From Saccharopolyspora oryzae (GTDB lineage: Bacteria; Actinomycetota; Actinomycetes; Mycobacteriales; Pseudonocardiaceae), in NCBI RefSeq assembly GCF_027853915.1, contig NZ_JAQGLA010000007.1, positions 1 through 64,000 on the forward strand: DNA of 64,000 nucleotides, read 5' to 3'. Numbering within the stretch: the first letter of the stretch is position 1; every line of letters starts with the position of its first letter. Positions 1 through 9,074 of the stretch are shown here, one piece after another. The notes beneath the pieces are model-generated. The model saw only the letters and a program-made list of their open reading frames with translations. It was not told the origin of the DNA and did not search any database. The position numbers were made by a program, and so were the translations under genes.

Positions 1-1614
1 CGCGCTGGCCTGCTCCGGCAGCAAGTCCTCGAGTTCTCGTTGCGCCTGCGGGAATTCCGCGAACTCGAGGCCGGCCCGCACGCAGGCGTCCGCGGCGAGC
101 ACGCCGAGCCCGCCCGCGTTGCTGACCACGGCCACCCGCGGCCCCGCGGGCAGCGGTTGCCAACTCAGCAGGCCGAGCACCGCGACGAGTTCTTCCAGGT
201 CGTCCACCCCGATCGCACCTGTCTGCCGCAGCAGCGCATCCCGGGTGCTGCTGGGCGTGGCGGTCGCCGCGGTGTGCGAAAGGGCGGCGCGCTGCGCCAC
301 CGGACTGGTGCCGCTGCGCAGCACCACCAACGGCTTGGACCGGCCGATGCGCCGCGCCAGCCACGAGAACTTGCGGGGGTTCCCGAAGGACTCCAGGTAG
401 AGGACACCGACCTCGGTGCGCTCGTCGCGCTCCCACCACAGCAGCGCGTCGTTGCCGCTCACGTCGTACTTGTCCCCTGTGGACACCAGGGTGGACACGC
501 CCAGCCCAGCAGCGCTGAGCCGCTCCAGCAGCGCGATCCCCACGCCACCGGACTGCGTGACCACTCCCACCCCACCACCCGGGATCCCGGCTGCGCTGAA
601 CGTCGCGTCCAACCGGACCTGCGGGTCGGAGTTGACCAGCCCGAGGCAGTTCGGCCCCACCAGCCGCATTCCCCAGCGGCGCAAAGCGGTGAGCAGCCCG
701 TTGGCGATCTCCGGCCGACCGGTGATCCCGGAAGCCACCACCACGAGCGCGCGCACTCCGCACCGACCGCACTCCTCGGCAACGGCGGGCACGCTCTCCG
801 CGGGCACGCACAGCACGGCGAGTTCCGGGGGTTCCGAGATGTCGGCCACCGAGCGCACCGCGGTCACGCCGTGGACCTCGCCGCCGCTGCGGTTGACCGC
901 GTGCACAGGTCCGGCGTATCCGCCGCGAATGATGTTGTGCAGCACGGCGTTACCGACCGATGTGGGCCGGTGCCCGGCGCCGATGACGACCACCGAGGCC
1001 GGGCTGAGCACTCGCCGCAGGCTGGCGACGTCCGCGATCCGCTCGCGGTCGCCGACCTTGGCCTGGTACGGCTCGCCGGCGTCCAGCTCGACCTCCACCT
1101 GGTAGGTCGAGCCGTCCAGGTGCGTCTTGTGCGGCAGGCCGCTGTCCCGCAACACCTGGAGCATGGCCGAGTTCTCCGCCAGCACCTCGGCGACGAACGT
1201 CCGGACGCCGCGCTGCCGACCCGCCGCGACCAGGTGCTCCAGCAGCAGGGTCGCCACTCCGCGCGCGTGGCGGGCGTGCTCGACCACGAACGCCACCTCG
1301 GCCGCTTCCGGGAGCAGGAGTTCGAAGTGGCCGACGCCGATCAGCCGCTCCCCCTCGAACGCACCCAACGCCACCACGTGCGCGCCACCGGGCTCCACCA
1401 GTCCACGCAGGAACTTGTTGATGCTGGTCTCCGACGGCGCACCGAAGAACCGCAGGTAGCGGTCCTCGGCCGGGAGCGCGGTGTGCAGGCGTTCGAGCTC
1501 GGCGAGATCGTCACGTGCCAGCGACCGAACGGTGACGACGCTGCCGTCGGCCAGCACCGCGCGCACGACCTGCGCGTCCGCCCGGGGGTTCGCCCCGCTT
1601 CCTGCCGTTGGCAC
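1..1614 (-). CDS. GNAT acetyltransferase / ADP-forming acyl-CoA synthetase fusion (3' end outside window)
   Basis: The reverse strand reads as an N-terminal GNAT domain of about 170 residues (acetyl-CoA loop region near VAFVVEHARHARGVATLLLE). It is followed by the CoA-binding Rossmann domain and ligase-CoA domain of NDP-forming acyl-CoA synthetases (IGAGHRPTSVGNAV, GPNCLGLVN, VTQSGGVGIALLE, VVSNAGGLGVLAADAC). Actinobacterial proteins of this architecture are protein-lysine acetyltransferases of the Pat type, acting for example on acyl-CoA synthetases. The ATP-grasp part expected after residue 538 lies beyond the window edge. I chose GTG 1614, preceded by GAGAGGAG; an in-frame ATG at 1686 with GGAAGG is a reasonable alternative. 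It diverges from the formate dehydrogenase-like operon. Substrate is inferred from the family only. Confidence 0.88.
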   Translation of the reverse strand, partial: MPTAGSGANPRADAQVVRAVLADGSVVTVRSLARDDLAELERLHTALPAEDRYLRFFGAPSETSINKFLRGLVEPGGAHVVALGAFEGERLIGVGHFELLLPEAAEVAFVVEHARHARGVATLLLEHLVAAGRQRGVRTFVAEVLAENSAMLQVLRDSGLPHKTHLDGSTYQVEVELDAGEPYQAKVGDRERIADVASLRRVLSPASVVVIGAGHRPTSVGNAVLHNIIRGGYAGPVHAVNRSGGEVHGVTAVRSVADISEPPELAVLCVPAESVPAVAEECGRCGVRALVVVASGITGRPEIANGLLTALRRWGMRLVGPNCLGLVNSDPQVRLDATFSAAGIPGGGVGVVTQSGGVGIALLERLSAAGLGVSTLVSTGDKYDVSGNDALLWWERDERTEVGVLYLESFGNPRKFSWLARRIGRSKPLVVLRSGTSPVAQRAALSHTAATATPSSTRDALLRQTGAIGVDDLEELVAVLGLLSWQPLPAGPRVAVVSNAGGLGVLAADACVRAGLEFAEFPQAQRELEDLLPEQASA

Positions 1615-1769
1615 CGGACCGGCTCCTCTCACCCGAGACCGCTCGGGGGAAGCACGCTCCACCTCGGTTGCGACGATAGGGCCCATTTGCCCTTCCAGCA
1701 CGGTGGCGGAGTTGCCAGCGTGGTCGATGCCGGGGTGCACCCTGGTGCCCCGGCACCGAAGGGGGACCC

Positions 1770-3455
1770 GTGGGGCGAGACGCGTTCGCCGAATGGGGGC
1801 AGCGGTTCGGCCACGACGAGACCGACGTCCTCGGGCAGCTGCACGCGGCGGCGGGGCGGCACGAGCGGATCAGCCAGGACGACCTGCGCGGCATCGCCGA
1901 CGAGTTCCGGCGCCCGGTCGCCGCCGTCACCGGTTCCGCCGGGTTCTACGCGGACTTCACCGGCCCGCGCGGTGCTCGCCACGTCAGGGTCTGCGCGGGC
2001 ACCTCGTGCTTCGTCTCGTCCGGTGGCTCGCCCACGGCGGCTGCCGAAGCGGCGCTGGGCGTGCGAGCCGGGCAGGCCAGCGCCGACGGCTCGGTGTCGT
2101 TGGCCGAGGTCCGCTGCCTGGGCTGCTGCCACGCCTCACCGGCAGCCCTCGACGGAGACACCCCGGTCACCGGTCCCGGCCTGGGCGAGAAGTTGCGCGG
2201 CGACGGGCATCCGGCCAGTTCTGGCGCTGCGGTCCCCTTCCACGTTGCGAGCCGCACAGCCGTCGCGCTCGCGGGGCTGACCGAGGTGGAGGGCTCGTGG
2301 CAGGTGTGGCCGCGGGTCGTCAGCACCGGGATCCCGGCCTCGGTTCGCGCCGAAGTCGCACTCGCCGGCCTGCGCGGCAGGGGCGGTGCGGAGTTCCCGG
2401 TCGCGGACAAGTGGCGCGCCGCCTCCCGCGGTCCCGCACCGCGGTTCGTGGTGGCCAACGGCGACGAGGGCGATCCCGGCTCGTTCTGCGACCGGCTGCT
2501 GATGGAAAGCGATCCGGCCCGCGTCCTGGAAGGGCTCGCCATCGCCGGGTTCGCCATCGGTGCGAACCGCGGCGTGGTGTTCGTCCGGTCCGAGTACCCG
2601 CTCGCCGTGGTGCGGATGCGGGAAGCCGTCGAAACCGCCCGCGCCGCAGGGCATTTCGGGCTGGGCGTGCACGGCTCGCCGTTCGACTTCGACGTCGAGG
2701 TCGTGCAGGGCGCGGGCTCCTACGTCGCCGGCGAGGAAACGGCGCTGCTGCACGCCGTGCAGGGCTTCCGCGGCAGTGTCCGGCCCCGGCCGCCCTACCC
2801 GACCGAGTCCGGCCTCGGCGGGCATCCCACCGCGGTCAACAACGTCGAAACGCTCGCGGCGGTGCCGTGGGTGCTGCGGCACGGCGGCGCGGCGTACGCC
2901 CAGCTCGGCAGCGGGGTCGAGACCGGCACCAAGCTGGTGTGCCTGAGCCAGCGGTTCCGCCGCCCCGGCGTGTACGAGGTCGAGTTCGGCGTTCCGCTGC
3001 GCTACCTCGTCGAAGCCCTCGGCGGTGGCCTCGAGGACGGATATCGGCTGCGCGCCCTGCAGGTCGGCGGGCCGCTCGGCGGTTTCCTGTCCCCCGACGA
3101 CCTGGACGTCCCGCTGCTCGCCGAGGCCCTCGCCGATGCCGGTGTGGCGCTGGGGCACGGGAGCCTCGTCGCCGTCGACGACCGGATCACCGCGCCGGAG
3201 CTGCTGCGCCACGTGTGGCGCTTCGCCGACGCCGAGAGCTGCGGAGCCTGCACCCCGTGCCGCGTCGGCACCCGCCGCGGCCGCGAGCTCGCCGAGCGCT
3301 TCCCGACCGGATCGGAGCAAGTCCTGTCGCAGCACGAGAACCTGCTGGACGTGATGGGCGTCGGAAGCCTGTGCGCGTTCGGCCGGAGCGTTCCCGGCGC
3401 GGTGCGCAGCCTGCTCCGCGTCTACCGCGATGAGCTCTGCTCGGGAGCACGCTGA
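1770..3455 (+). CDS. NuoE/NuoF-like NADH-binding flavoprotein subunit of a formate dehydrogenase-type complex
   Basis: 561 residues. Residues 1-130 are a NuoE-like thioredoxin-fold [2Fe-2S] domain with C75, C80, C116 and C120. The rest is NuoF-like: the FMN/NADH glycine-rich region (GLRGRGGAEFPVADKW, VVANGDEGDPGSF, GAGSYVAGEETALLHAVQG) and a C-terminal [4Fe-4S] motif with C491, C494, C497 and C535. Such E-F fusions are the diaphorase subunits of NAD-dependent formate dehydrogenases; they pass electrons between NAD and the molybdenum subunit. GTG start at 1770 follows an AGGGGGAC ribosome site. The stop overlaps the start of the next gene (TGATG), so translation is coupled. Likely cytoplasmic, since no membrane partner is encoded nearby. 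Confidence 0.9.
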   Translation: MGRDAFAEWGQRFGHDETDVLGQLHAAAGRHERISQDDLRGIADEFRRPVAAVTGSAGFYADFTGPRGARHVRVCAGTSCFVSSGGSPTAAAEAALGVRAGQASADGSVSLAEVRCLGCCHASPAALDGDTPVTGPGLGEKLRGDGHPASSGAAVPFHVASRTAVALAGLTEVEGSWQVWPRVVSTGIPASVRAEVALAGLRGRGGAEFPVADKWRAASRGPAPRFVVANGDEGDPGSFCDRLLMESDPARVLEGLAIAGFAIGANRGVVFVRSEYPLAVVRMREAVETARAAGHFGLGVHGSPFDFDVEVVQGAGSYVAGEETALLHAVQGFRGSVRPRPPYPTESGLGGHPTAVNNVETLAAVPWVLRHGGAAYAQLGSGVETGTKLVCLSQRFRRPGVYEVEFGVPLRYLVEALGGGLEDGYRLRALQVGGPLGGFLSPDDLDVPLLAEALADAGVALGHGSLVAVDDRITAPELLRHVWRFADAESCGACTPCRVGTRRGRELAERFPTGSEQVLSQHENLLDVMGVGSLCAFGRSVPGAVRSLLRVYRDELCSGAR

Positions 3456-6226
3456 TGCGCGTGATGGTCGGGCGGACGGCTGTGGACGTCGCAGACGGTG
3501 CCACAGTCCTTGAAGCCGTGCGCGCCAGCGGCGTCGACCTGCCCAGCCTCTGCCACGACGACAGGTTGTCGCCGCGCGGTTCCTGCCGCACCTGCCTCGT
3601 GCGCGCAGCAAGCCGGATCGTCGCCTCCTGCACCACGCCCGCGGCCGAGGGGATGCACGTCGAGCTCGACGACCCCGCAGCTCAGCAGGCCGCCAAGGCC
3701 GCGGTCGAGCTGATGGTCTCCGAACTCCCCGCGAGAGCGCTGGAAATCCCGGCCGAACGCAGCGAACTGGTCCGGGCCTGCACGTACTTCGGCATCACCG
3801 CAGGCAGCTTCGCAGGCGCCGGGCACGACCGGGGCACCGACCATTCACACCCGTACGTCAAGCTCGACCGCGACCTGTGCATCGCCTGCGGGCGCTGCGT
3901 GGCGATGTGCGCCGAAGTCCAGGGCACCTTCGCACTGGAGCTCACCGGACGCGGCTTCGATACCGTCGTGGCAGCGGGTGACGGCGGGCCGTGGGTCTCC
4001 TCGCCCTGCGTGGGGTGCGGCGGCTGCGTCGACAGCTGCCCGACCGGCGCGCTGTCCGAACCCGGACTGCTCGACCTCACCCCCATCACCACGACGACAA
4101 CGACCACCTGCGGTTACTGCGGCGTCGGCTGCACCCTCGACGTCCACACCCGCGACGGCACCATCGCCGCCATCACCCCCACGCACGGCGCCCCGGTCAA
4201 CCGCGGACACGCCTGCATCAAGGGCCGCTTCGCGCACACCTTCACCAGGGCCGACGACCGCCTGATCGCACCGCTGGTGCGACGCGACGGCCACCTCGTC
4301 GAAACGAGCTGGCAGGAAGCCCTCACCGAGGTCGCCCGGCGGCTGGCGGGGATCCGGGACCGGCACGGCCCCGACTCCATCGCGATGATCTCCTCCGCAC
4401 GCGCCACCAACGAGGAGAACTACCTGGCCCAGAAGTTCGTCCGCACGGTCATCGGCACCAACAACATCGACAACTGCTCGCGCCTGTGCCACGCCCCCTC
4501 CGCCGCCGGACTGACCGCCTCCTTCGGGCTCGCCGGCGGCACCAACCCGCTCGACGACCTCGACCGCGCGGACTGCGTGCTGCTCGCCGGCGCGAACCCC
4601 ACCGAGGCGCACCCAGTCGTCGGCGCCCGGATCAAGCAGCAGGTTCTGGCCGGAGCCCGGCTCGTCGTGATCGACCCCCGCCGCACCGAGCTCGCCGCAC
4701 TGGCCGACGTCCACCTGCAGGCCCGGCCCGGATCCAACGTCGCCGTCTTCAACGCGCTGGCGCACCAACTGATCGAAGACGACCTGCTGGCGCACGACTT
4801 CCTGACCGAACGCACCACCGGGCTCGACGACCTCACCGACCTGCTCCAGGACTACGCGCCGGGCACCGTCGCCAACCTCGCGGATGTTCGATCAGCTGAT
4901 CTGATAGATGCCGCTAGGACTTTCGGCCGGGCAGAGCACCCCGTCATCATCTATGGACTAGGCGTCACCGAACACGCCCACGGCACCGACGGCGTGCGCA
5001 CCCTAGCCAACCTCGCCATCCTGCGGGGCGCGGTCGGAACCCCCGGCTGCTGCGGAATCCTCCCGCTGCGCGGGCAGAACAACGTCCAAGGCGCATCGGA
5101 CATGGGCGCGCTCCCGGACGTCCTACCCGGCTACCAGCCCGTCACCGATCCCGTGCTCCGCGACCGCTTCGGCGCGGCTTGGGGACGTCCGGTTCCGGAA
5201 CGCCCCGGTCTGCGCATCCCGCAGATGTTCGACGCTGCGATCACGGGCGAGGTGCGTGCCCTGCACGTCATCGGCGAGGACATCGCAGCCAGCGACCCGA
5301 ACGCCGGCCACGTCCGCGCCGCACTGCAAGCCTCTGAGCTCGTGGTCTGCCACGAGCTCTTCCGCTCCCAGACCGCCGAACACGCCGACGTCGTCCTGCC
5401 CGCGGCGTCGTTCCTGGAGAAGGACGGCACCTTCGTCAACTTCGACCGCCGCTTCCAACGGGTCCGGCCTGCCCTCGCACCACCTGGAAGCGCTGCCACC
5501 GACTTCGACATCTTGAACCGCCTCGCCAGCGCAATGGGCGCAGACCTCGGGTTGCCCGAACCTGCCGACGCGATGGCCGAATGCGCCTCCCTAACAGCGG
5601 TTTTCGCCGGTATCTCCCACGAACGACTCGACGCAGAAGGCCCGTTGCACTGGCCGTGCCGCGCATCCGACGAACCAGGCGAAGCCGTCCTCCACCTGAA
5701 CGGGTTCGCCACCCCAGACGGCCGGGCCGCGCTCGCCGCGCGCCCCTACCTCCCACCAGGCGAACAACCCGATGCGCAGTTCCCGCACTTGCTGGTCACC
5801 GGCCGACGGCTGGTCCACTACAACACCGGATCCATGACCCGCCGCACCGACAACACCGCACTGGTACCAGCCGAAACCCTCGAAATCCACCCCGCCGACG
5901 CCGCGCAGCTGGGCGTGGCGGAAGGCGCGGCCGTGACCATCACCAGTCGCCGGGGCCGCACCACCCTGACCGCCCACCTCAGCCGGGACGTCGTACCAGG
6001 GCAGGTCTTCGCGGCGTTCCACTTCCCCGACGCAGCGCTGAACGACCTCACCTCGCACCACACCGACACCGTCACCGGCTGCCCCGAGTACAAGGTCACC
6101 GCAGTGCGCGTCCAACCCGCCGGGCAGCAGCCTTCCGCATCGTCCATCGAGGCCGATCGCCCCTCCCCATCACCCAGCGATACCGGCACAGTGGACATCG
6201 CAGGCTCCCGCAGCGGCGACCGTTGA
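3455..6226 (+). CDS. fdhA: Formate dehydrogenase alpha subunit (molybdopterin oxidoreductase with NuoG-like N-terminus)
   Basis: 923 residues. An N-terminal plant-type [2Fe-2S] domain (C33, C44, C47, C59) is followed by two 4Fe-4S motifs (C142-C152 and C185-C195), and then the molybdopterin domain with its own cluster (C219, C222, C226, C254). C345, in NCSRLCHAPS, occupies the selenocysteine/cysteine metal-ligand position of formate dehydrogenases, so this is a Cys-type enzyme. A C-terminal dinucleotide-binding domain follows (VHYNTGSMTRRT). Seven consecutive threonines (about residues 212-218) link the ferredoxin-like module to the catalytic module. With the preceding flavoprotein it should form a soluble NAD-linked formate dehydrogenase. 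Substrate assignment rests on family resemblance; other CO2/formate-type molybdoenzymes are possible. Confidence 0.9.
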   Translation: MRVMVGRTAVDVADGATVLEAVRASGVDLPSLCHDDRLSPRGSCRTCLVRAASRIVASCTTPAAEGMHVELDDPAAQQAAKAAVELMVSELPARALEIPAERSELVRACTYFGITAGSFAGAGHDRGTDHSHPYVKLDRDLCIACGRCVAMCAEVQGTFALELTGRGFDTVVAAGDGGPWVSSPCVGCGGCVDSCPTGALSEPGLLDLTPITTTTTTTCGYCGVGCTLDVHTRDGTIAAITPTHGAPVNRGHACIKGRFAHTFTRADDRLIAPLVRRDGHLVETSWQEALTEVARRLAGIRDRHGPDSIAMISSARATNEENYLAQKFVRTVIGTNNIDNCSRLCHAPSAAGLTASFGLAGGTNPLDDLDRADCVLLAGANPTEAHPVVGARIKQQVLAGARLVVIDPRRTELAALADVHLQARPGSNVAVFNALAHQLIEDDLLAHDFLTERTTGLDDLTDLLQDYAPGTVANLADVRSADLIDAARTFGRAEHPVIIYGLGVTEHAHGTDGVRTLANLAILRGAVGTPGCCGILPLRGQNNVQGASDMGALPDVLPGYQPVTDPVLRDRFGAAWGRPVPERPGLRIPQMFDAAITGEVRALHVIGEDIAASDPNAGHVRAALQASELVVCHELFRSQTAEHADVVLPAASFLEKDGTFVNFDRRFQRVRPALAPPGSAATDFDILNRLASAMGADLGLPEPADAMAECASLTAVFAGISHERLDAEGPLHWPCRASDEPGEAVLHLNGFATPDGRAALAARPYLPPGEQPDAQFPHLLVTGRRLVHYNTGSMTRRTDNTALVPAETLEIHPADAAQLGVAEGAAVTITSRRGRTTLTAHLSRDVVPGQVFAAFHFPDAALNDLTSHHTDTVTGCPEYKVTAVRVQPAGQQPSASSIEADRPSPSPSDTGTVDIAGSRSGDR

Positions 6227-6240
6227 GCGCGGGAGGGCAG

Positions 6241-6849
6241 ATGCAAGCCCAGGACATCATGTCGCGGCCGGTGATCACCGTCCACGACTTCGGCTCGGTC
6301 CGGACCGCGGCCGCGGTTCTGGTAGAGCACGGCTTCACCGCGTTGCCGGTGACTGCTGAAGACAAGCGTCTCATCGGCATCGTCACCGAGGCCGACCTGA
6401 TCCGAGGCGCGATTCCGCACGATGCCCGCAGCGCGGTCCACGACGAGCCGCGCGGCGCACCGCCAGCCGTCGTCGACCAAGTCATGACGCGGAAGGTCCG
6501 CACGGCTGCGCCGGACACCGACTGCGCCGACATCGCCGAGATGATGCTCAAACACGCCCTGCGCGCCGTACCCGTCGTGCAGAACCGCGTCGTCGTCGGC
6601 ATCGTCACCAGACGCGACCTCATGCGTGGACTCACCCTGGACGACACCGAGATCGGCCGCATCATCCGCCGCAACCTCGATCGCTGCGGTGGGTTCGAAG
6701 ACTGGGCAGTGAAGGTGCGCAACGGTGCGGTCGTGATCACGGACCCGGTCAACGCCCCGTCCCGCCACCACATCGCACGCGCGCTGGCGCTAGCAGCCCC
6801 GGGGGCACGCCAGGTAACTGTGCTCGAAGCCCCCGCTGCCAGTCCCTAA
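6241..6849 (+). CDS. CBS-pair protein with C-terminal BON-like domain
   Basis: 202 residues from ATG 6241, preceded by GGGAGGG and 14 bases after the fdhA-like stop, so cotranscription is likely. Two CBS motifs (MSRPVITVHD...GIVTEADLIRGA and VMTRKVRTAAPD...GIVTRRDLMRG) form a typical adenine-nucleotide-sensing pair. The last 60 residues (IGRIIRRNLDRCGGF...VKVRNGAVVITD) resemble a BON domain, as seen in many actinobacterial CBS-BON proteins. The role is probably regulatory, sensing AMP/ATP or NAD state; which enzyme it controls is not visible. The operon position suggests the formate dehydrogenase-like complex. Longer upstream reading in this frame is antisense-like noise overlapping fdhA. Confidence 0.85.
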   Translation: MQAQDIMSRPVITVHDFGSVRTAAAVLVEHGFTALPVTAEDKRLIGIVTEADLIRGAIPHDARSAVHDEPRGAPPAVVDQVMTRKVRTAAPDTDCADIAEMMLKHALRAVPVVQNRVVVGIVTRRDLMRGLTLDDTEIGRIIRRNLDRCGGFEDWAVKVRNGAVVITDPVNAPSRHHIARALALAAPGARQVTVLEAPAASP

Positions 6850-7030
6850 CCACCGCATTCCGGGAGGTGACTGGAAAACCGAAGAGATCTGCTCGCTTGC
6901 ATAGGGCCCTGACCTGCACATTTGCTTGTGCTCATGGGCTGAGCGCGACAGACTAGATACGCACGGGACTGCAACCCTTCCGGGCATGCTTGATCTTGCG
7001 TGCGCGGATTTTGATGCCTGGGGAGGCATC

Positions 7031-7963
7031 ATGACGAAGCCGAAGATCACCAGCCCATTTCCCAAGCGCTTCACTGATCGCGACTGGGGTAGGTATGTCA
7101 GGCAGGGGAAAGAGCTGGTTCAGGAAGAGACCCGTATCCAGTTCCGCCTGGGTGACCTCACGCTGAAGATGGTCCCGTCCCGCGGCTCGGGCGGGAACCA
7201 GGGGGTCTTCGCCGTGATGGACCGCTACGCCGATGCCATCGGAATCAACGTCCACACGCTGCTGGAGTACCGGTCCATCGCGCTGCGATGGCCGCCGGAA
7301 AAGCGCAATCCCGATGTCTCCTGGGCGATCCACAGGTCGTTGGAAGCTCTCGACAACAGATTCGAACTGATCTACGAGCCGCCGGAAGGAATCCCGTACT
7401 GGACCGAGGACGCCGCGTTGCGGCAGGCTGGGCGCCTTCCGCACCGGCCGTTAACCAAGGACGAGAAGCTGGACCGCGTCCGGGTGCTGCTCGAACAGGA
7501 CGAGTACGCCGCCGAGGCCGTCGGCAGCATCCTGCAGAACCGCAGCAACGTCGCCCACCAAGTGATGGCTGATCCCGCCACCCAGCGCGCCGTGTACCGG
7601 GCGCACCACGAGCAGCGCCGGCAAGCCGCCGAGGCAGCGCACGCCGCCGCACATGAACACGAACACGACGACTCCGACGACATCGCCCGGCAGGTCCGCA
7701 GACGGGAGTCTGCTGTGGACTACACCCGGGCCTCCCACGAGGTTCTTGAACTGATCGGAATCGGCACCACTTACCTCGTCGAGCTGCAGCGCCTCATCCC
7801 GTACATGCATGTCTCCGAGTTCACCGAGCAGGAAGTCCGGGCCATCCTGGACAACCACCGTCGCATCCGCGTGGCTCTGGACTGGGCCGACAGCGCGGTC
7901 ACCACCGGCGACACGTCGATGGACGAAGCACTGGAGCGACTGCTTTCCCAAGGCGATGACTAG
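7031..7963 (+). CDS. Conserved hypothetical protein, possible DNA-binding, first gene of a three-gene cassette
   Basis: 310 residues from ATG 7031, which has GGGAGG 4-9 bases upstream; this beats an upstream in-frame GTG at 6926 with no ribosome site. The protein is soluble and charged. It has an N-terminal region reminiscent of ParB/KorB-like helix-turn-helix proteins (FAVMDRYADAIGINVHTLLE, RNPDVSWAIHRSLEAL), a His/Glu-rich linker near residues 195-215 (AAAHEHEHDDSDD) and a helical C-terminus. I do not recognise the family with confidence; it may match actinobacterial DUF6192-type proteins. The stop is followed within 2 bases by the next start, so the two genes form a pair. Confidence 0.72.
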   Translation: MTKPKITSPFPKRFTDRDWGRYVRQGKELVQEETRIQFRLGDLTLKMVPSRGSGGNQGVFAVMDRYADAIGINVHTLLEYRSIALRWPPEKRNPDVSWAIHRSLEALDNRFELIYEPPEGIPYWTEDAALRQAGRLPHRPLTKDEKLDRVRVLLEQDEYAAEAVGSILQNRSNVAHQVMADPATQRAVYRAHHEQRRQAAEAAHAAAHEHEHDDSDDIARQVRRRESAVDYTRASHEVLELIGIGTTYLVELQRLIPYMHVSEFTEQEVRAILDNHRRIRVALDWADSAVTTGDTSMDEALERLLSQGDD

Positions 7964-7965
7964 TC

Positions 7966-8481
7966 ATGACCCGCCCTACAACCCGCTCGAACACCACAAA
8001 GAAGCACTCACGGGCCGCACCAGTGCCCACTCAGCACCTGGCAGGGCTGGCTTGGCAGGTCTGCGAGGCTGCGGGGGAAGACGTCCTGGTTCCGCGCGAG
8101 AAGATCATGGGTGATATCGGCGCGACCTACAACCAGTTCACCCGCCTGAAGGCCTACATCTGGGATTTCATCGCACGCGAGAAGGGCAAAGTCTTCATCG
8201 CCTTCCGCGGTGCCTACATCGTCACCACCGACCCGGCCAAGGTCGCCGAGAACATCAAGTGGAAGCTGACCCGGATCCGCACCGAGCTCAAACGGATGCT
8301 CACAGGGTCGATTGAGCCGTTCGGCGACCAGGTCGCCCAGTACGAGGTGCTCAAGCTCTACCAGGACGACATCAGCTACATGCTGCGGCAAGCCGAGCGA
8401 ATGGAACTGGCAGCCCGCGGCCTGCCTGAGCCCGTCAAGATCCCCCAACGCAAGCGCCCGACCAAGAGCCGACGTCGATAA
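7966..8481 (+). CDS. Conserved hypothetical basic protein, second gene of the cassette
   Basis: 171 residues, starting 2 bases after the preceding stop, so almost certainly translationally coupled. The middle region (QVCEAAGEDVLVPREKIMG, YNQFTRLKAYIWDFIAREKG) looks like a small winged-helix or helix-turn-helix unit, followed by an all-helical segment. The extreme C-terminus is strongly basic (PQRKRPTKSRRR), consistent with nucleic-acid contact. No catalytic motif is visible. It may belong to the RacP-like family often found in actinobacterial accessory regions, but this is from memory and uncertain. It has no membrane segment or signal peptide. Confidence 0.7.
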   Translation: MTRPTTRSNTTKKHSRAAPVPTQHLAGLAWQVCEAAGEDVLVPREKIMGDIGATYNQFTRLKAYIWDFIAREKGKVFIAFRGAYIVTTDPAKVAENIKWKLTRIRTELKRMLTGSIEPFGDQVAQYEVLKLYQDDISYMLRQAERMELAARGLPEPVKIPQRKRPTKSRRR

Positions 8482-8526
8482 GGCTCGACAGCCGCTGACT
8501 GAGCCGAAGGAGAAGAACTCGATCTC

Positions 8527-9054
8527 ATGGCCGCTTCGCGCCGTGCGGGCCCAGCCAGTGCACGGGCGGTGCACCGGGCACTGGCTGAACTGGGTGCTGC
8601 CCCGATCGCCGATCCCGTAGCACGCCCGCACGGCCCACGGCCCCGTGACGCTGCCCTGCTGCTGGGTGTGTTGGCGGCCAAGATCGACCTCGATGCGTCC
8701 GTGCGCGCCGACCCCAATGACGACCCACCTGATGGGTTCACCGACTTCCTGATGGGCTACCACAATCTGATCGGAGATGTTCAGGGCGGCGACACGCGGC
8801 TACGACTGCTCGCACTTCGCTCGGTCCGCACTGCCTTCGACCTGACCATGGCCGGAGAAAACGACCCACTGGAATGCATGGCCTCGGATGCGGCGATGCT
8901 GACCGCCAACCTCATCAACGCCTACCGGCTCCAGCAGCGCACGGCGAACGACCCCGCCCTGTCCTCAATCCTGGATTCAGCCGGCCACTTCCTGCATGAC
9001 CTCACCTGTGCCCTCGACGACTACCGAGGCTCGCAGGCGGCAGGGCTTGGGTAG
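8527..9054 (+). CDS. Hypothetical helical protein, third gene of the cassette
   Basis: 175 residues from ATG 8527. AAGGAG lies about 14 bases upstream, longer than usual, so the start is less certain. The first 35 residues are Ala/Arg/Pro-rich. The remainder is predicted helical and acidic (DFLMGYHNLIGDVQGGDTR, AFDLTMAGENDPLECMASD) with no transmembrane segment. I do not recognise it. It lies 45 bases downstream of the previous gene on the same strand and is probably in the same operon. The converging Rv1733c-like gene ends 20 bases after its stop. Confidence 0.62.
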   Translation: MAASRRAGPASARAVHRALAELGAAPIADPVARPHGPRPRDAALLLGVLAAKIDLDASVRADPNDDPPDGFTDFLMGYHNLIGDVQGGDTRLRLLALRSVRTAFDLTMAGENDPLECMASDAAMLTANLINAYRLQQRTANDPALSSILDSAGHFLHDLTCALDDYRGSQAAGLG

Positions 9055-9074
9055 CTGATCAAGACGTCCGCGGC

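Noticed and set aside
40-2280. 746-codon open frame on the plus strand over the acyl-CoA synthetase gene
   Set aside because: It is antisense to a well-supported reverse-strand protein with GNAT and acyl-CoA synthetase motifs. Its translation is low-complexity Arg/His/Pro-rich, as expected for a GC-rich shadow frame.
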